A stretch of 64,000 nt of DNA from Polytrichum commune (Eukaryota > Streptophyta > Polytrichopsida > Polytrichales > Polytrichaceae): contig OX485803.1 in the NCBI GenBank assembly GCA_950295325.1, positions 47,137,554 to 47,201,553 on the forward strand, given 5' to 3'. The translations under genes and the position numbers were made by a program. The number at the start of each line of letters is the position of its first letter. The first letter of the stretch is position 1. The notes beneath the pieces were generated by a model. The model made no database searches and was not told the origin of the DNA. It saw only the letters and a program-made list of their open reading frames with translations. Positions 26,886-39,044 of this stretch are shown in pieces.

Positions 26886-27852
26886 AGTAGCCACATCAGG
26901 ATATCTGTTTTAAGTGGACACAATTTTGGCATTGGAACCTCCTTCTAAGAGATCTTTAACCCTCACAATTTCAAGGCGCTTGCAAATCGTGTGAGGAGAT
27001 AGCAAAAAATCCAAGACCTGTTTGGACTTCATGGGAATTTGTTATGAATTTCTAAACACAAGATTATTTTGCCCATACATTAATCATATAACACCCTGCC
27101 TTACATGGAAAGCTCTTTGGATGTTTAATTCATGCGTCCGTGTTGAGCCAAATGTCACGTATGTTGGCCACTCATTTACCCCAAATAATGTTTTTGAAAA
27201 ACTTGTGCGGTCAAGAGGAGCATCCGCTTTTGAATTTTTTTTTTACAAGCCTTCATGAAATAGTTACACGATAGAGCTCATTCGATCACATCACTAGAAG
27301 GAATGGGGGTCCTTTCTAACATCAAAATGACACATAAATGACATTGTTTTGGGACCACCACATGTGTCATGAAGGTTTGCAGCCATTGTGGAAGTAGTGT
27401 CATCTTGGACCAGTCCTGTTTTTTAACAAATAAGTGTCAGAAATGTGATTTCAAAAGGTGAATGACAACTTAATTATGTTGACCACCATAAAAAACCTTG
27501 AAGTCGATGATCCATTATTGCAGATGTTGGTTGAAGACACGTCTCCATTATTAACTACATGATCACCAATCTCAAGATTTCTAGCTACCACCTTCAGCAA
27601 ACGGGATTGTAATAATCAATCTATCAAAGTGCAAAGCTCGTGGACAAAATGCAACACATAGCACATGTCTACCTTTATGTCATGTCTTAACTAAAGCAAA
27701 ATACAATTTAAATGAAGATATTATGGTGTAGTGACTTAGAAAAGGATTTCTAGGGATAGGGTTTAGAGTGATGTCACCTTGGTGCCATCATCATCCGTGA
27801 TAATTTCTATATTACGGGTCAAGGGCCCTAAAGCTCTAGTGTGAAGTGGCCC
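26886..27852. other. Gene-free DNA ending in a MITE terminus
   Basis: No gene is recognised. The last bases (CTAGTGTGAAGTGGCCC, then TTA) form a right terminus of the Harbinger-like family, abutting the next element and sharing its TTA. The left end of this copy could not be located. Confidence 0.4.
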
Positions 27853-27855
27853 TTA

Positions 27856-28369
27856 GGGGCGGTTTACACTATGGACCATGAAGTCGTCCCACGTAAGAGG
27901 CCTATTTTGCGTGGGACGACTTCATGGGACGACTTCCATGGTCCGAGTTACTAAAATATTAGTTTTCATGGTTCATGGGCCCTTCACTAGGTGTAAACCG
28001 AATGTGGACCAAGAGGAATGACCACACACCAAAAAGTGAAGGTGCTGATTTTTTTAATACATGCCCAAAAAAATTCGGGAGAAAAAAATATTAAATTTTT
28101 TTTTCGGCCAATGGATGATTTTCAGCCTTACGGCTCCCTTGATTTCCGTTGAGTCGAGCATTTTGCCTCGCCTTAACGGAAAACCCGTTGGACCATGGCA
28201 CATTATCCAAATGGCAGATTTTAGTAGTTTTTGGGGACCTCAAAGTTAGTGGTCATTCTTCTTTTTTCAAGGTAGTGTAAAGCCAAATGGGACCAAGAGC
28301 ACTTTACTCTCCAATCACAGATTTTAGAATTTCATGGTCATGGCTCTTGGTCCATAGTGTAAACCGCCC
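27856..28369. mobile_element. Complete Harbinger-like MITE, 514 bp, TTA target duplication
   Basis: The two ends are exact inverted repeats over GGGGCGGTTTACACTATGGA and three further bases (27,856-27,878 and 28,347-28,369). TTA lies on both sides (27,853-27,855 and 28,370-28,372). The left part contains an internal perfect 17-bp hairpin (27,877-27,893 with 27,910-27,926, 16-base loop) built on GAAGTCGTCCCACG. No transposase is encoded. The identical terminal repeats make this the youngest copy of the family in the window. Confidence 0.85.
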
Positions 28370-28375
28370 CTTAGA

Positions 28376-31300
28376 TCAAGCTTCGATAATTTTCATAAAT
28401 AACGTTTCAAAACTTTGTAAATTTTTTAGTCTCATCATTGAAGAATATGATGACGATGACAAAGTTGTCTTCTTGAAAGTAGACTGTACAAAATTTTGCA
28501 ATAGTTTCTACTCTAAGTTGTACGCTAGTCCAAGATCAAATGAGCGTTGTGAGGATGTTTGTTTAGAGAGTTGTTGAATCAAGTCCCATACAAATTTTCT
28601 CCTCTTGCCCAAAAGATATTAGACGCATTGATCATGGAAGAGGAACTTACTAAAGCGGTTCAAACACTCGCGTAAGGGAAGAGCCCATAACCGGACATGG
28701 TCTTGGCTAACTTCTTTAAAGCATATTGGTGTTTCGTGAGTGCAAGTTTCATTGCTATGGTGAATGAATTTCTAGTGTGAAGCCGGTTTCCGAACATCGT
28801 TACATGTGGACCCATCATCCGCTTTAGTTCAAAGAGAGGGACTGATAGAAGCTAAGCAGTGGATGAGTGGTGGCAGGAACGGTGAAGATCTTACATCGGT
28901 CAAATCCGACGGTCGAGAATGCACAGGCAACGTGGCCTCACCAGAAGAAAGAAGTTGCTTTCATCGCCCATAGACTTCTTCTCGACAAATTGGAGACCTC
29001 TTAGTGTTCCCAACACCACGTACAAGATTCTCGGCCAAAGCTATTCAAAGACACCTCTAACCTTTGTTGGTGGAGATAATTGACAGTGACCAAACAACCT
29101 TGCTTCCGCTTAGATTCATTCTTGACAATGTTCTTTTTATGCATGCGTCAATTCAATGGCATAAGAAATTGCGCCAAGATTCGATTTTCCTTAAACTAGA
29201 CTTTAGCAAAGCATATGATATAGTTGATTGTAAATTTATATCAATGTTATGAAGAAGTTAGGGATGCTTGACTCCTTTATCAATATGATTGGATTATTGT
29301 TCCAAGATGCCATTGTCTTTGTCGACATTAGTAATCAAGCGTTGGAGCCATTTGAACTTCATAGATGGAGATTTGTCTAAGCAACTCGGTACCCCCTTTA
29401 ACCTACATTTGGAGCTGCAAAACATGGATCAATTTCTTGTTGGCAAAGTCAAAGCCAAGCTCAAGAATTACAGCTGCAAAACATGGATCAATTTCTTGTA
29501 GACAAAGTCAAAGCCAAGCTCAGGAATTGGAGCTCCACACATTTGACACTAGTTGGCAAAACCTTCATTGTGAATCATGTGTTGATGTCGTCCCTCTGGT
29601 ATTTTCATTGCGGTCTAGGGTGGCTCAAAGAAAGTCATGTGGAAGACTAAGCATGTGTTAAGGAATTACCTTTGGTCTGGATCAGAGAACATGGTAAAAA
29701 CATAAGTAAGCTAGGATGATTGTACGATGCCAAAGCAAATTGTGGCCTTGGCCTTACTTTCCCGGATGCGATGAGAGCACTCATGAGTAAGTCGATCATT
29801 CAAACATGTTTTCTTAGGCAATCAAATTTGCACGTTTTGTTGAGGTATTGCATGACGCAACTCCAACCTTATCATGGTATATTTGGACCATCCTCTTAGT
29901 GGTTGTTCTCCTTCAATTTCTCTGTCAAAGGTGGGTCAAAAATTTGGCATCACATTGCTCAATCGTGGAAGGTCACGGTGTGCACAAATGGCATTCTTCT
30001 CTCCGTCATGTCCAGAGGATATTTTGCAACTTAACCTTTGGTGGATGATGGAGTACCAAGGTTTATACTTTGGTATCGCCATGATTAGGGTCATTGTCCT
30101 TTGTAGAGAAGAGTTGCGTTTCTTTTGGGATATTTGGGATCTTAGAAAATATGGTTTTCTAGATCGGGAGGAAGAGTGGAATAAAATATCCTTGCATAAA
30201 TTTATTATGACTTGTGGGTTAAGCTTTTAGAGCACTATGATAGTCTCTGCATGAAGATGATTAACCAACATGGAGCTCCACCCACATCACAAGAATGGGT
30301 TGGTTTGTACATAATCCTAGTAGATGAATAGATGGCTTGTGTTGGATACTTTAAGGATTTCACATTCAAACTGATGCAACTTAGTGCGGTATTCATGGTT
30401 ACCTTCCTTATATCCACAGTGGGGGCTCATACTTTACTCTTACTAAGGTGAAACTGCATGTGAGGAATACAAACCTCCACATTGCTTTCTCGAGTTGGGT
30501 GTCATGAGTTAGGGTCGACAAATCGTCAAGATATTGCGCTCAGACCTAATTCAATTTGTTCCTTGGGAGGTTGGATCAACTGATCTTTGACTTGGCTTGT
30601 TGGTGGTGGTTTGAGGTTCCTCCCTTCTTGGTGTGCTTGGCCAAGTTTGGTAGGTAGTGGATCACTACGCAATAGACACTTAAGAAGCTGATTTTTGATA
30701 AATGGAGTAACGAAATTCCTCCTTTTGCTTCCCCAAGTTGGAACATCATTTGGCATAAGCACAAGGTGCAGATGGAAGTGGTTTTCCTTTGGTTAGTTAC
30801 TCCATAAGGTGGTGGTGGCTAATGAATGATGTGGGCGGATTTTGGAGGAGATTGACATTAGTTGTCCCCATTGTGGCTCGCAATGTGTGGAGTTGGTGGA
30901 GCATAGATCTTTAGTTGGCCTCTTGCTAAACAAGTGTGGCGCTATGCAACCCAACATAATTTGGCAATTCTTTGTCCAAAAGAGGTTGCCTTGGTCCCCA
31001 AAATCTTTTTCAATGATGCAATGCCTCTTTGATAAACCTCTTAGCAAATCACTAAAACCTTTGAGTCGGGTTTGGTTTTTTTTGAGAAGTGGTCATTTGT
31101 GGATCATTTGGCACCAAAGGACTGATTTGGTTTTTCACACTATGAGGTGGCTGTTAGAGAAAACACACCAAATTGTGAGGGATTCTTTGATTGAATGGCA
31201 ACATACTCTTAATGACTTGGAGAAAGCTCCAGACATTGCCTATCAAGATGTGCTATGTGAATTTTACTTTGTTTCGTGTGTCAAAGGTCTTATTATTACT

Positions 31301-31443
31301 CATAACCATATAATGGTTACTTGAAAAATTTAGACCCGGATGGATATTAATTTTGGAGTCCCCTTGGTTTGCGTTGTCTCTCCCGAGGTGGTTGTACTTT
31401 TCCCTTGCAATTGAATTTGTGCCCCCCCCCCAAAAAAAAAAAA
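28376..31443 (+). pseudogene. Decayed LINE (non-LTR retrotransposon): reverse transcriptase and zinc-binding region
   Basis: Fragments of a plant LINE ORF2 follow in order through many stops and frame changes. First comes the reverse-transcriptase N-terminus (KSPxPDMVLANFF near 28,680). Next is the core with RFILDNVLFMH and LDFSKAYDIVD at about 29,115-29,228. The region resembling LTLVGKTFIVNHVL is near 29,545. A zf-RVT-like zinc-binding segment lies at 30,842-31,110 (CPHCGSQCVELVEH). The YxDD region is not readable and the endonuclease domain is absent, so the element is 5'-truncated next to the MITE at 28,369. The remnant ends in ten C and twelve A (31,432-31,443), a typical LINE tail. A 59-bp tandem duplication lies inside (29,413-29,530), and a foreign-looking insert is near 28,840-28,930. 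The family is clear; the exact clade is not. Confidence 0.8.
29413..29530 (+). repeat. 59-bp tandem duplication inside the LINE
   Basis: Two adjacent copies (29,413-29,471 and 29,472-29,530) begin AGCTGCAAAACATGGATCAA and differ at only a few bases. They encode the same LINE peptide segment in shifted frames. The duplication probably arose after the LINE lost function. Confidence 0.8.
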
Positions 31444-32684
31444 CTTCATAAAAACTCTTCTAAAAATCTGAGAAATCCAAGAATATGCCATTTTTGGGGA
31501 CATTAACACATAATGGGAGCTAATGAACGTCATGAACACAACGATTGGATGCTAATTAAGGAGTAGGGTTTGCTACGCGAGGTGGTGAAACCAATGAAGG
31601 ACTTAGTCCAAAGTTCCTGTTAACAGACTTGCATTGAAAGCTTGAATTTGCAATGGCCGAAGTAAGTACATACGATATGAAAGTGCAAGCCGATCGAGGA
31701 CAAAAGTGGATTCAAGAAGTTCAACAAACCCAATTTTTGTTCATTCAAGAAAGTGGTGTGGGTTCGATGGTGGTGACACAACATTCACATCTATCTTGCG
31801 ATTTGATTTTGTCAATTTGCAACAACAACAAAAGTGAAGGAGCCAATATGTTATTTATATCAAGTTGCAAGTAGTGAAAGTGGCAACGCTCATAAGTTAT
31901 ATATTGGAGCTCCCGGACTCCTCTGAAAGCTTTTTGGATGAAGATTTGGGACTTCTACAAAAGATTGGAAGGCAGACTTTCTTCATGCAAACACAAATCC
32001 TTTTTCTCTGCCTTCTAGTTGGGTGGGACTAAGTTATTTGAGGATGCGAACGTTACGTTTTCCACCTACGTGGTCAAAGGGGTCTATATGAAGGGGGTGA
32101 TGTTTTGTAGAATCTACCAAGAAGAGGAGGCTAAAGAAAACGTTGATTGTTATGTAGAGCCCAAAGATTGATACTTTGAGCACAATGAACACCATCTAAT
32201 TTGGGATGATTAGAGACCCTCCATTGGTCTAATGCAGTTAAAATAGGATGAATGAAAAAAAAATGGATACATATCTACATAATCTAGACATAATTCTGGA
32301 TTTTTGGTTGTTTTAATTCCACGGGTGGATGTGTTGATACACTTCTGATCCACCAAGATTTTGTGCACATCCACGAAGCCTTACTGGGTACTTGAATGTC
32401 ATGCTATTTAAATATGATGGGAAAATGAAACATCTAATTTTTTAATGTCAAATCTCTATGATAAATGTTGAATAATAAGATTACATCAAAACAATTGTTA
32501 TAATACTATCTTAATGAACTGTGCACATTCATATCGAAGGATCTTACCATACAATCCTATTATAATATCCTATGACAAAATTCAACATGTTCCTCTCGTT
32601 TTGAGCTCAGACAACTCAATTTCTTCACTTTCGCTTGCATATTCGATACAACACACTTATGGAAACCCTAAACCATGCTAGGAA
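31444..32684. other. Gene-free AT-rich DNA after the LINE
   Basis: A 73-codon ATG-initiated frame (31,653-31,874) has no recognisable domain. No element terminus is seen. The stretch is AT-rich, particularly from 32,220 on. Confidence 0.35.
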
Positions 32685-33113
32685 ATGAAAACCCTATCTC
32701 AAGGAAGCCCGCCCGGTGTGATCACGTGGAGATGCATCCCGCAATTCACAAGCGGCTCAGTCTCTCACAGTGTGGGTGGCCAACATTACATTACATTACA
32801 TTACGTTACTAACGACAAGGAGCTAAAACCCTGTTTGGACTTTATTTGGGAAGGTGTGTGTTTGATCCATACCGCTGGAAATGGTGTAACTATATGGTCT
32901 CCTTTTTTTTGGCAATCTTTTTCGGTAGATTGTGACAAATGCGGCAAACTGAGCTTCAACGGCTTATATATATCTCCCGCAATAAGTGAATATTCTTCTC
33001 ATGGAAACGTGGTTTCGGGCACAAGCTTCAAGCTCGGTTCAAGGGTTTGTATTTCTATTCTTCACAAAGCGGTTGCGGTTAATACGTGGGGCGTCGTAAG
33101 ATTGATCGAGTAA
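32685..33113 (+). CDS. Unrecognised 142-codon open frame
   Basis: The frame opens with ATG and ends with TAA after 142 codons. The predicted protein has no signal peptide, membrane segment or family motif that I recognise. It contains a DCDKCG cluster near residue 84 and several hydrophobic/serine stretches. An imperfect TTACA repeat (about 32,785-32,807) lies inside the frame. The neighbours are repeats: the LINE ends about 1.2 kb upstream and a family C element starts directly downstream. Its length is only moderately unusual for chance, and no intron or promoter evidence supports it. It may equally be a transposon remnant. Confidence 0.15.
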   Translation: MKTLSQGSPPGVITWRCIPQFTSGSVSHSVGGQHYITLHYVTNDKELKPCLDFIWEGVCLIHTAGNGVTIWSPFFWQSFSVDCDKCGKLSFNGLYISPAISEYSSHGNVVSGTSFKLGSRVCISILHKAVAVNTWGVVRLIE

Positions 33114-33129
33114 CCTAGAAAAAGTAAGC

Positions 33130-33515
33130 TACATATGATATTTAGTGTCACCGATTCTTTCTAATTGTCTTATTCAATGCGAATTAATTGTAAACCGTGG
33201 TGTAGTGTCACCGAGGCTGAATGTTAACCCAACATTATTTGTCATTCATTGGGAATTTTTGGGGGGATTTATAGATTTAGAGTGTTGCAAGTACTGTCAC
33301 TTACCAAGTGATGTTTCATCCGGATTTCAGTTATCCATGACGATATTTCATCACAAGTTGCTGACAAGAGAAGGTAGGGTTTTGGCCAATGGAGGAACTC
33401 GTCCATCATCCATGATAATATTTGTTCACTTATTCAAAAGAAATGTCATCCGAAAAGTTAACATAGTGACAAAGAATACCATATGACATAGAATATCATA
33501 TTTAATGTATTCAAC
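33130..33515. mobile_element. Family C non-autonomous element, copy 2
   Basis: It matches 17,855-18,248 along its length: TTTAGTGTCACC, GTGTCACCGA, CCAACATTATTTGTCATTC, AGAGTGTTGCAAGTACTGTC, TTTCATCC and AATACCATATGACATAG. The outer CACTA-like termini are worn, so the ends are approximate. Confidence 0.55.
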
Positions 33516-33589
33516 TCTTCATCCAGTGATTGGGCGAAAAAAAGAATGAAGATTGGACCTCCCCTTATTTAATTGTGGTTATTGGAAGT

Positions 33590-33775
33590 GCATGTTTATT
33601 ATCCTTACAAAATACATACAGTAGGTCCTCTCAAATGTGTTCACTATCGAGTGTGAAGTAGTTAACGAGGTTTGAAGATGTACAATAGTCCAATCTCTCT
33701 AAACATGTGTATTTATGGTGCTTGTTCTTTGATCCTCGTCATACCACACACCAATCAAACACATATGTCAGAGTA
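33590..33775 (-). repeat. Dispersed repeat family A, copy 6 (partial)
   Basis: It carries ATACAGTAGGTCCTCTC, TCACTATCGAGTGTGAAG, TAGTCCAATCTCTCTAAACA and GGTGCTTGTTCTTTG in the inverted family order. Boundaries are approximate. Confidence 0.4.
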
Positions 33776-34399
33776 AGAAAATTAACCGGAGAACACCCAC
33801 ATACCTTAGCTTCGCAAGTAACTTTGGCAAACAGAAAAAAGAAAGAAAGGTGAAGATTAAAACTACACTGATTATCCCAATCAGTGCATGTAACTATTTG
33901 GAATTATGTAGTGCTAAATTAATTTAATGAAAACGTAATGGGGTAGACCTATATGGTCACTTAATGGGAAAGGTAATCTTCATGTTGATAACAAATACGA
34001 TATTCATATGAGGCTTGAGCTCTAGACATTACATGGAAAGGAGTACGAGGCACACAATTTGGACCTACTAATCGTCTTTCACTAATTTGGTTGTTTCATA
34101 TCCTACGAAGTGGTACAAAGCTACATTTGTCCGTCAAGACCCACTTAGTTACTTATTTAGTTGCTCAAGCTAAAGGGAATGTTTACACTGATATGTGCAA
34201 TTAGTAGGTTGCCCCTCCCCCCTCTTTAATTGACATTTCACTCTATCTTGAATATTTATTATCACAAAAAATACAATTTTTTTTACGATGGTTATTCTAT
34301 GGATGAAAAAACAAAGTTACAATTTTTGTAGATTATTATTTTTATTTAAGTTGATTTACATGAGACAACCTATTTGTTAAGGCAACCTAATTGCATATA
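33776..34399. other. Gene-free AT-rich spacer
   Basis: No gene is seen. A fragment near 33,945-34,025 (ACCTATATGGTCACTTAATG) resembles the central part of repeat family A. Confidence 0.35.
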
Positions 34400-34790
34400 T
34401 CAACGTATGTAGAAGGGTTAAGGTAGACACAACCCTAATTTGGTTACTCATCTTCATCAAACACCTAGATTTGAGTGGTTTGGTGTGGTGTGGCTCCAAG
34501 AACGAATACCAAAACGACACGTGTTCAAAAGGGATGGGAATGTGTGCTCAAATATGATAACCATTCTAAATTCAATAATCAACAGAATTGGGGGAGGGAG
34601 GGGAGACCTATATGACCATTTAATGAGCACGGCACTCTTCACTTTGATAATGAACCAAAATACTCCTTTGAGCTCCGAAAAGTGTGAGGAAAGCGGCTAT
34701 GGGCTCGATTTGGATTTGCTTAAGCATATCTCGTAGTAATCGCGTGTTTTGTGTCCTAGGAGAAGTGGGTTAGTGGGAAAAAGCAACCAT
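34400..34790 (+). repeat. Dispersed repeat family A, copy 7, at the edge of the gene island
   Basis: It has the same motif series as 24,185-24,620, including ACGACACGTGTTCAAAAGGG, TGTGCTCAAATATGATAACC, GAGCTCCGAAAAGTGTGAGG and TAATCGCGTGTTTTGTGTCC. It is the last AT-rich repeat before base composition shifts to the GC-richer island around the MYB gene. Confidence 0.6.
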
Positions 34791-36814
34791 TTCATAGTAC
34801 CCATCTACCTTATTAGCCGGGGGGGGGATGAAAGGAGTGGGGCGGAGAGAGAGAGAGAGAGAGAGAGATGGATGAAGTCCGGGGGAGGAGTTCGGCCGCC
34901 ACCGGCCGGCAACTGCCCATGGCGGAAGGAAGGGCTTGAAGAGAAGGAAAGTGTAACGGCCAACCTCTATCTCCTTCGCCACGAAATCCGCCTCCCTCGC
35001 AGCTATTCTCATGAACCTCGCAATCCATGGTAGCACTTAAACTATCCACGTTGATAATATTGCTGCACCTGCAACAAGCACTAACAGCCAACTTAGAAAT
35101 TCCTCTGCCTAGATGCATCAGATATATTATGACCTGCGCTCACCATCAGCCGACTCTAATGAATTTTAGGAGGTTCGCAGCAGCATCAGCACCATGATGA
35201 ACTGAGCGACGGAGAACATTCTCGCTAGAGTGCCGCCGCTGCTGCTGCCTGCTTTATAAGTTTTTACCTCATATTGCAGTTGCAGATGCAGCAGGAGGGA
35301 GTGTAAGTATCCTGAGTGAAAGTGAATTTGGCATTACCTGTGACTCGAGTATCCGGAGTGCCCTTTGCTGCTGGAGTGAAAGTCAAAGTCAAAGCGAAAT
35401 CCATCAAGTGGAGTTGTTGATGGTGATGATCTTGGCTTATAATGGCTAATAATTTCCAGCCTCATCTGTGGTAATAACAGAACAAGTTGGAGATGGAACT
35501 TGGTGTTGCTGGGTGGGCCAAGTGGAGGGGTGGGGGGATTGGAGCAGTAGAGATTTGAGGGAAGGGGGGGGGGGGGGGGGGGGGAGTATATTAGGGAGCG
35601 GGGCATGTGCCATGGGGAATAGAAAATGGGTATTCCAGCATTAAGCGCGGCCTGAACAAGTCTCGTGGACGCAGGATTGTCAACACTTAAGCCTGCAGAT
35701 TCCAGGGTAACAACTTCTGCAACACTACTCCTCTGATAATCCTCTCCTGTCTCTCCTCTCCACTGATGATATATAGCTTAACTTATAACTATATTGCACC
35801 CATCTCCTTGCATAGTCGATCTGAATGAAGAAGTTCATGGATGGTGATCATCAATCAGGCTCAACCTGCAAGAAGCCAGCCACCTAATTTTTTTTTTCTC
35901 CCCTTCATCACTATTTTCCTGCCCCTGCACACCCACTGTACCGACCCTGGAATAGGGGGATGAGAGGTCCCGACCTCGTGGCCACAGTTCTTGCCGCGGG
36001 GCCCAGCTCTCCCCTAATTCAATCCCTGTCGCCTATTATGGCTACTACAGTAACCCAACCCCCGCAATAAACTAAGCCCTCTAACTTGCAGGACTCACGA
36101 AACAAATATTCTACCTGTCTGTCGAGTGGAGGGGGAAGGAGCAGTAGTACAGTAAGAAATCCCAAGAAAAGAAAGGAAAGTAAAAGGAAGGAAAGGAAAG
36201 GAAAGGAAAGGAAAGGAAAGGAAAGGAAAGATAGCTGCAAGAATCCACAAATCACAACGGGTTGGTGTCAGTCAGCCTGTCCATTTTGATCATTCGAACA
36301 AGTTGCGGTTGGATTCTTGCACCAATATGATTGAAAAGGGGGGAACGTCACTGGGTCGATATGCTTTTATCCGGTTCGGCTGAGCTTGTGCAGGAAGCAT
36401 TCAAGGTGATCACCATGAGCAGTGGTTTTGACCAACCACTACTACTGTACTAGAAGGTCGAGGGAGGTAAGGGGGAAGCAGTGGGTAGTATGTTATATTG
36501 TGTTGGTATATTTGTATGTACATGAACAGCAAAGAATAGGAGAGTAGCAGCAGCCCGGATTTTTGAACAGTTTGTCTGACAAGAGCTACTGCTGCTGCAT
36601 GAGGGGCCTGCCAATTCCACCTCGGTCGCCTTTGTCTTACTTGTAGAATAAGCTCCCTCGTCGCGGAGTGTGCAGTCAAAAATTTCTTATTTCGGCCAAG
36701 GGGAGGGTTCCCGAAATCATTAGGGGAGTGCAAGAGGTGAACCTGAAAACAAGGCTGCTTCTGCTGCAGCCAGGCTCGTAAATAAACATAAGTATCAGTG
36801 TCCGGGGAGATTTT
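34791..36814. other. GC-richer upstream flank with simple repeats, no gene
   Basis: The stretch has (GA)n at 34,845-34,868, a run of 21 G at 35,564-35,584 and (GGAAA)n at 36,186-36,230. Many short frames on both strands are low-complexity. No splice-consistent coding structure is recognised. It may hold distal regulatory sequence or a far 5' transcribed part of the MYB gene, but nothing shows this directly. Confidence 0.4.
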
Positions 36815-37080
36815 TGGGCATAATCAGTCAAAATCCTAGCGTTTTCAAGTCCAACCGGTTACCATAATGCATTTTGGCGTTGGCTTCTTGGCCTTCTGTT
36901 GCAAAGAAGAAGAAGTGTCCAACCGGTTTACGGGTTGTGCTCTTTCGGTTTTTCTTCATTAATTTAAGGTATGTTCCATAGATTCATCTATTATAATCGG
37001 TATTTTCCTGAAGTCTTGAGCTGCAACCGGTTTATTTGTTAACTAGCGACCGGTTCTCCCTGTTCATTTGATAAGTATCC
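36815..37080 (-). repeat. Repeat family D copy 2: AACCGGTT cluster upstream of the MYB gene
   Basis: AACCGGTT occurs at 36,853-36,860, 36,921-36,928 and 37,025-37,032, and ACCGGTT at 37,049-37,055. Read in reverse, the block matches 9,535-9,722 (GAACAGGGAGAACCGGTCGC, GAATCTATGGAACATACC, AAGAAAAACCGAAAGAG, GATTTTGACTGATTATGCCC). So these MYB-site-like palindromes belong to a dispersed repeat lying about 2.1 kb upstream of the MYB start codon. Whether they act as regulatory sites is unknown. Confidence 0.6.
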
Positions 37081-38975
37081 CCGCAAACGGAATCTTCCCT
37101 TCCTAATTTGTTGCGCGCGCGACAGATGATCTGCTGGTTGGTTTTTACCCACCTGCACGGTTTGTTCTGTCTCCGAAACGGCTCCCAGGAGCCCGAGGGG
37201 GATGGTCCCTTGTTTTCTGGGGGTTTTTTCTATCCTGGCGCTTTAATTTTATTCTCCTCGCCTTTTAAGGTGGCGCTTCCTGCGCTGCCCCTGCCCTGCT
37301 CCTAGGTGCTAGCCTGCTGGTGAGGTGGTGGTCATGGTGGTGATTTTACCCCCTCCCCCCACCACACACAAGTGACAAGCCCAAGCCCTCTACGTATACT
37401 TACCTAAGTAGTTCTCCTCTCGTATCTTTCTCCTCTGATTTGGGGACTTGGGACATGCGGTAAAAAACAATTCAAGTCCCGCAGAGCAGTGTCTGGCTGT
37501 CTGTCTGTCTGAGTGAGTGATTTTAGGACAAGGGTGCACGGCCTAGTAGTAGCATGTAATGATGGAGACGAAAGCGGCATAGGCAGTCCTTTGCTGCTTC
37601 TACTGTGCTTCTTCTGTTTTCTCTTCTGCCGCTGCTGCTGCTAGCTACTACTGCCGTTGTTGTTGCTGCTGCTGTTGTTGCTCATGACAATACACTCCTC
37701 CCAAGGTCACTTGACCACCCGCCTGTTCTCCCCCTTCTCCCACCTCCCCCTCCCCCTCCTAGTCCTCCTCCTCTAAAGTCTCCAGCCTTACAGTGGTGCA
37801 CGTTGGGCCCTTGGATTTGCCTCGCATGGCCCTTAGATTGCATTCACCTGGGCCATAGTAGCTCCTCTCTCCTCTCTTCCCTTGAGGTTTATTACTTTCG
37901 GGGGGTGAGCTTTTTCACCCGGGCCAAAACCCACCAGCCTTGAAGCGCCTTTCACACTCCAAGTACACTTGGCTCCGGCTATCTGCCTCATCATAATTTC
38001 AGACGTTTCGTGCACCTTCTCTTTTTGTTGGTTTGTTTATATGGCGAGGTGCTCCTCCGCGCGTTTGTTGATGAGGTCACAGTTGTTGGAGTGCACTTCA
38101 CATTCAGGTGGTGATAGTTGCAGTAGTGAGGCGTCTCGGTCCTGTGCACAGAATTTTGTGCGTAACCCTTGTCCTGACCGAACAGCCTGAGCTTGCGTGT
38201 TGCGGTGGTTGATTGACACATATGAGGGTACTACTTTACTTACTTACAGGTTGGGTAACGCTTTCAGTCTCACCTGCAAGTGCAAGTGCAAGTGCGAAGC
38301 GCTCAATTGTTAGTCACAAAGCTGAAAGGTCGGGCCTTGGGGTGGGTTAGCGGCAGGCTGGTGAATGCGGTGGCATTGCGGGAGCCGCAGGAATGCAGGG
38401 AGCCGACCAAATGCACAGACCGACTACTAGTCTCATGTGACAACATCTAACTTAGTGACGAAAAGGTCTGTTGCGCGGATCCGTCTGAGAGAGGTTCGGC
38501 TATTGCCAATGTCCGGTGTGCCTGTCTGTGCTGTGGTGAGAGGAGTGCCAATGTCAGAAGCTTTCCGGCCACGTACCTTTTGAGACATACAGGAGGGCGA
38601 AATTGTATAATCTTGAGAGCAAGTTGTTTGTTTTTTTGGGGGTTCACGGCTGACTGTACAGATGTGAAATTTTCAGAGAATTGCAACCTCCGATGCACAC
38701 CACCTTTGTAATGTACAGAGCTTGAAAGAGGCCGCCGGCAAAAAAATCCTAACGCGGCTCCTTATTGTTGTATAGCAGCAAGTGTTCATTTTGTGCATTG
38801 ATTCTTCAAACGCACAGAGTGCTGAATTAGTATACAGACGTCGGAAGCAGACTAGCAAGCAAGCAGGCAGGCTGGAGCTTCTTGCTTCAAATGCATTTGT
38901 CAGTAAGTCGGTGGCGCAAACAGTATACGCTAGAGGAGTGTGTGAGGGAACGGAACAATTTTCGGAGGAAGATCA

Positions 38976-39044
38976 ATGTCCTGCAAAAGTGAAACAATGC
39001 ACGTAATATCACCTCCTTGTGCCGGTGAATGCGAGGATCGGTGA
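38976..39044 (+). other. Upstream ORF 1 in the MYB leader (22 codons)
   Basis: ATG at 38,976 opens 22 codons closed by TGA at 39,042-39,044. The stop overlaps the ATG of the second upstream ORF by one base. It lies 166 bases before the main start codon. It would affect translation only if the transcript starts upstream of it, which is not shown. Confidence 0.4.

Noticed and set aside
31653-31874. 73-codon frame considered as a LINE endonuclease fragment
   Set aside because: It lies after the LINE poly(A) tail and lacks recognisable endonuclease motifs.
37605-37943. 112-codon Leu/Pro/Val-rich frame upstream of the MYB gene
   Set aside because: It starts with GTG, is built from trinucleotide and C-rich runs, and shows no domain.
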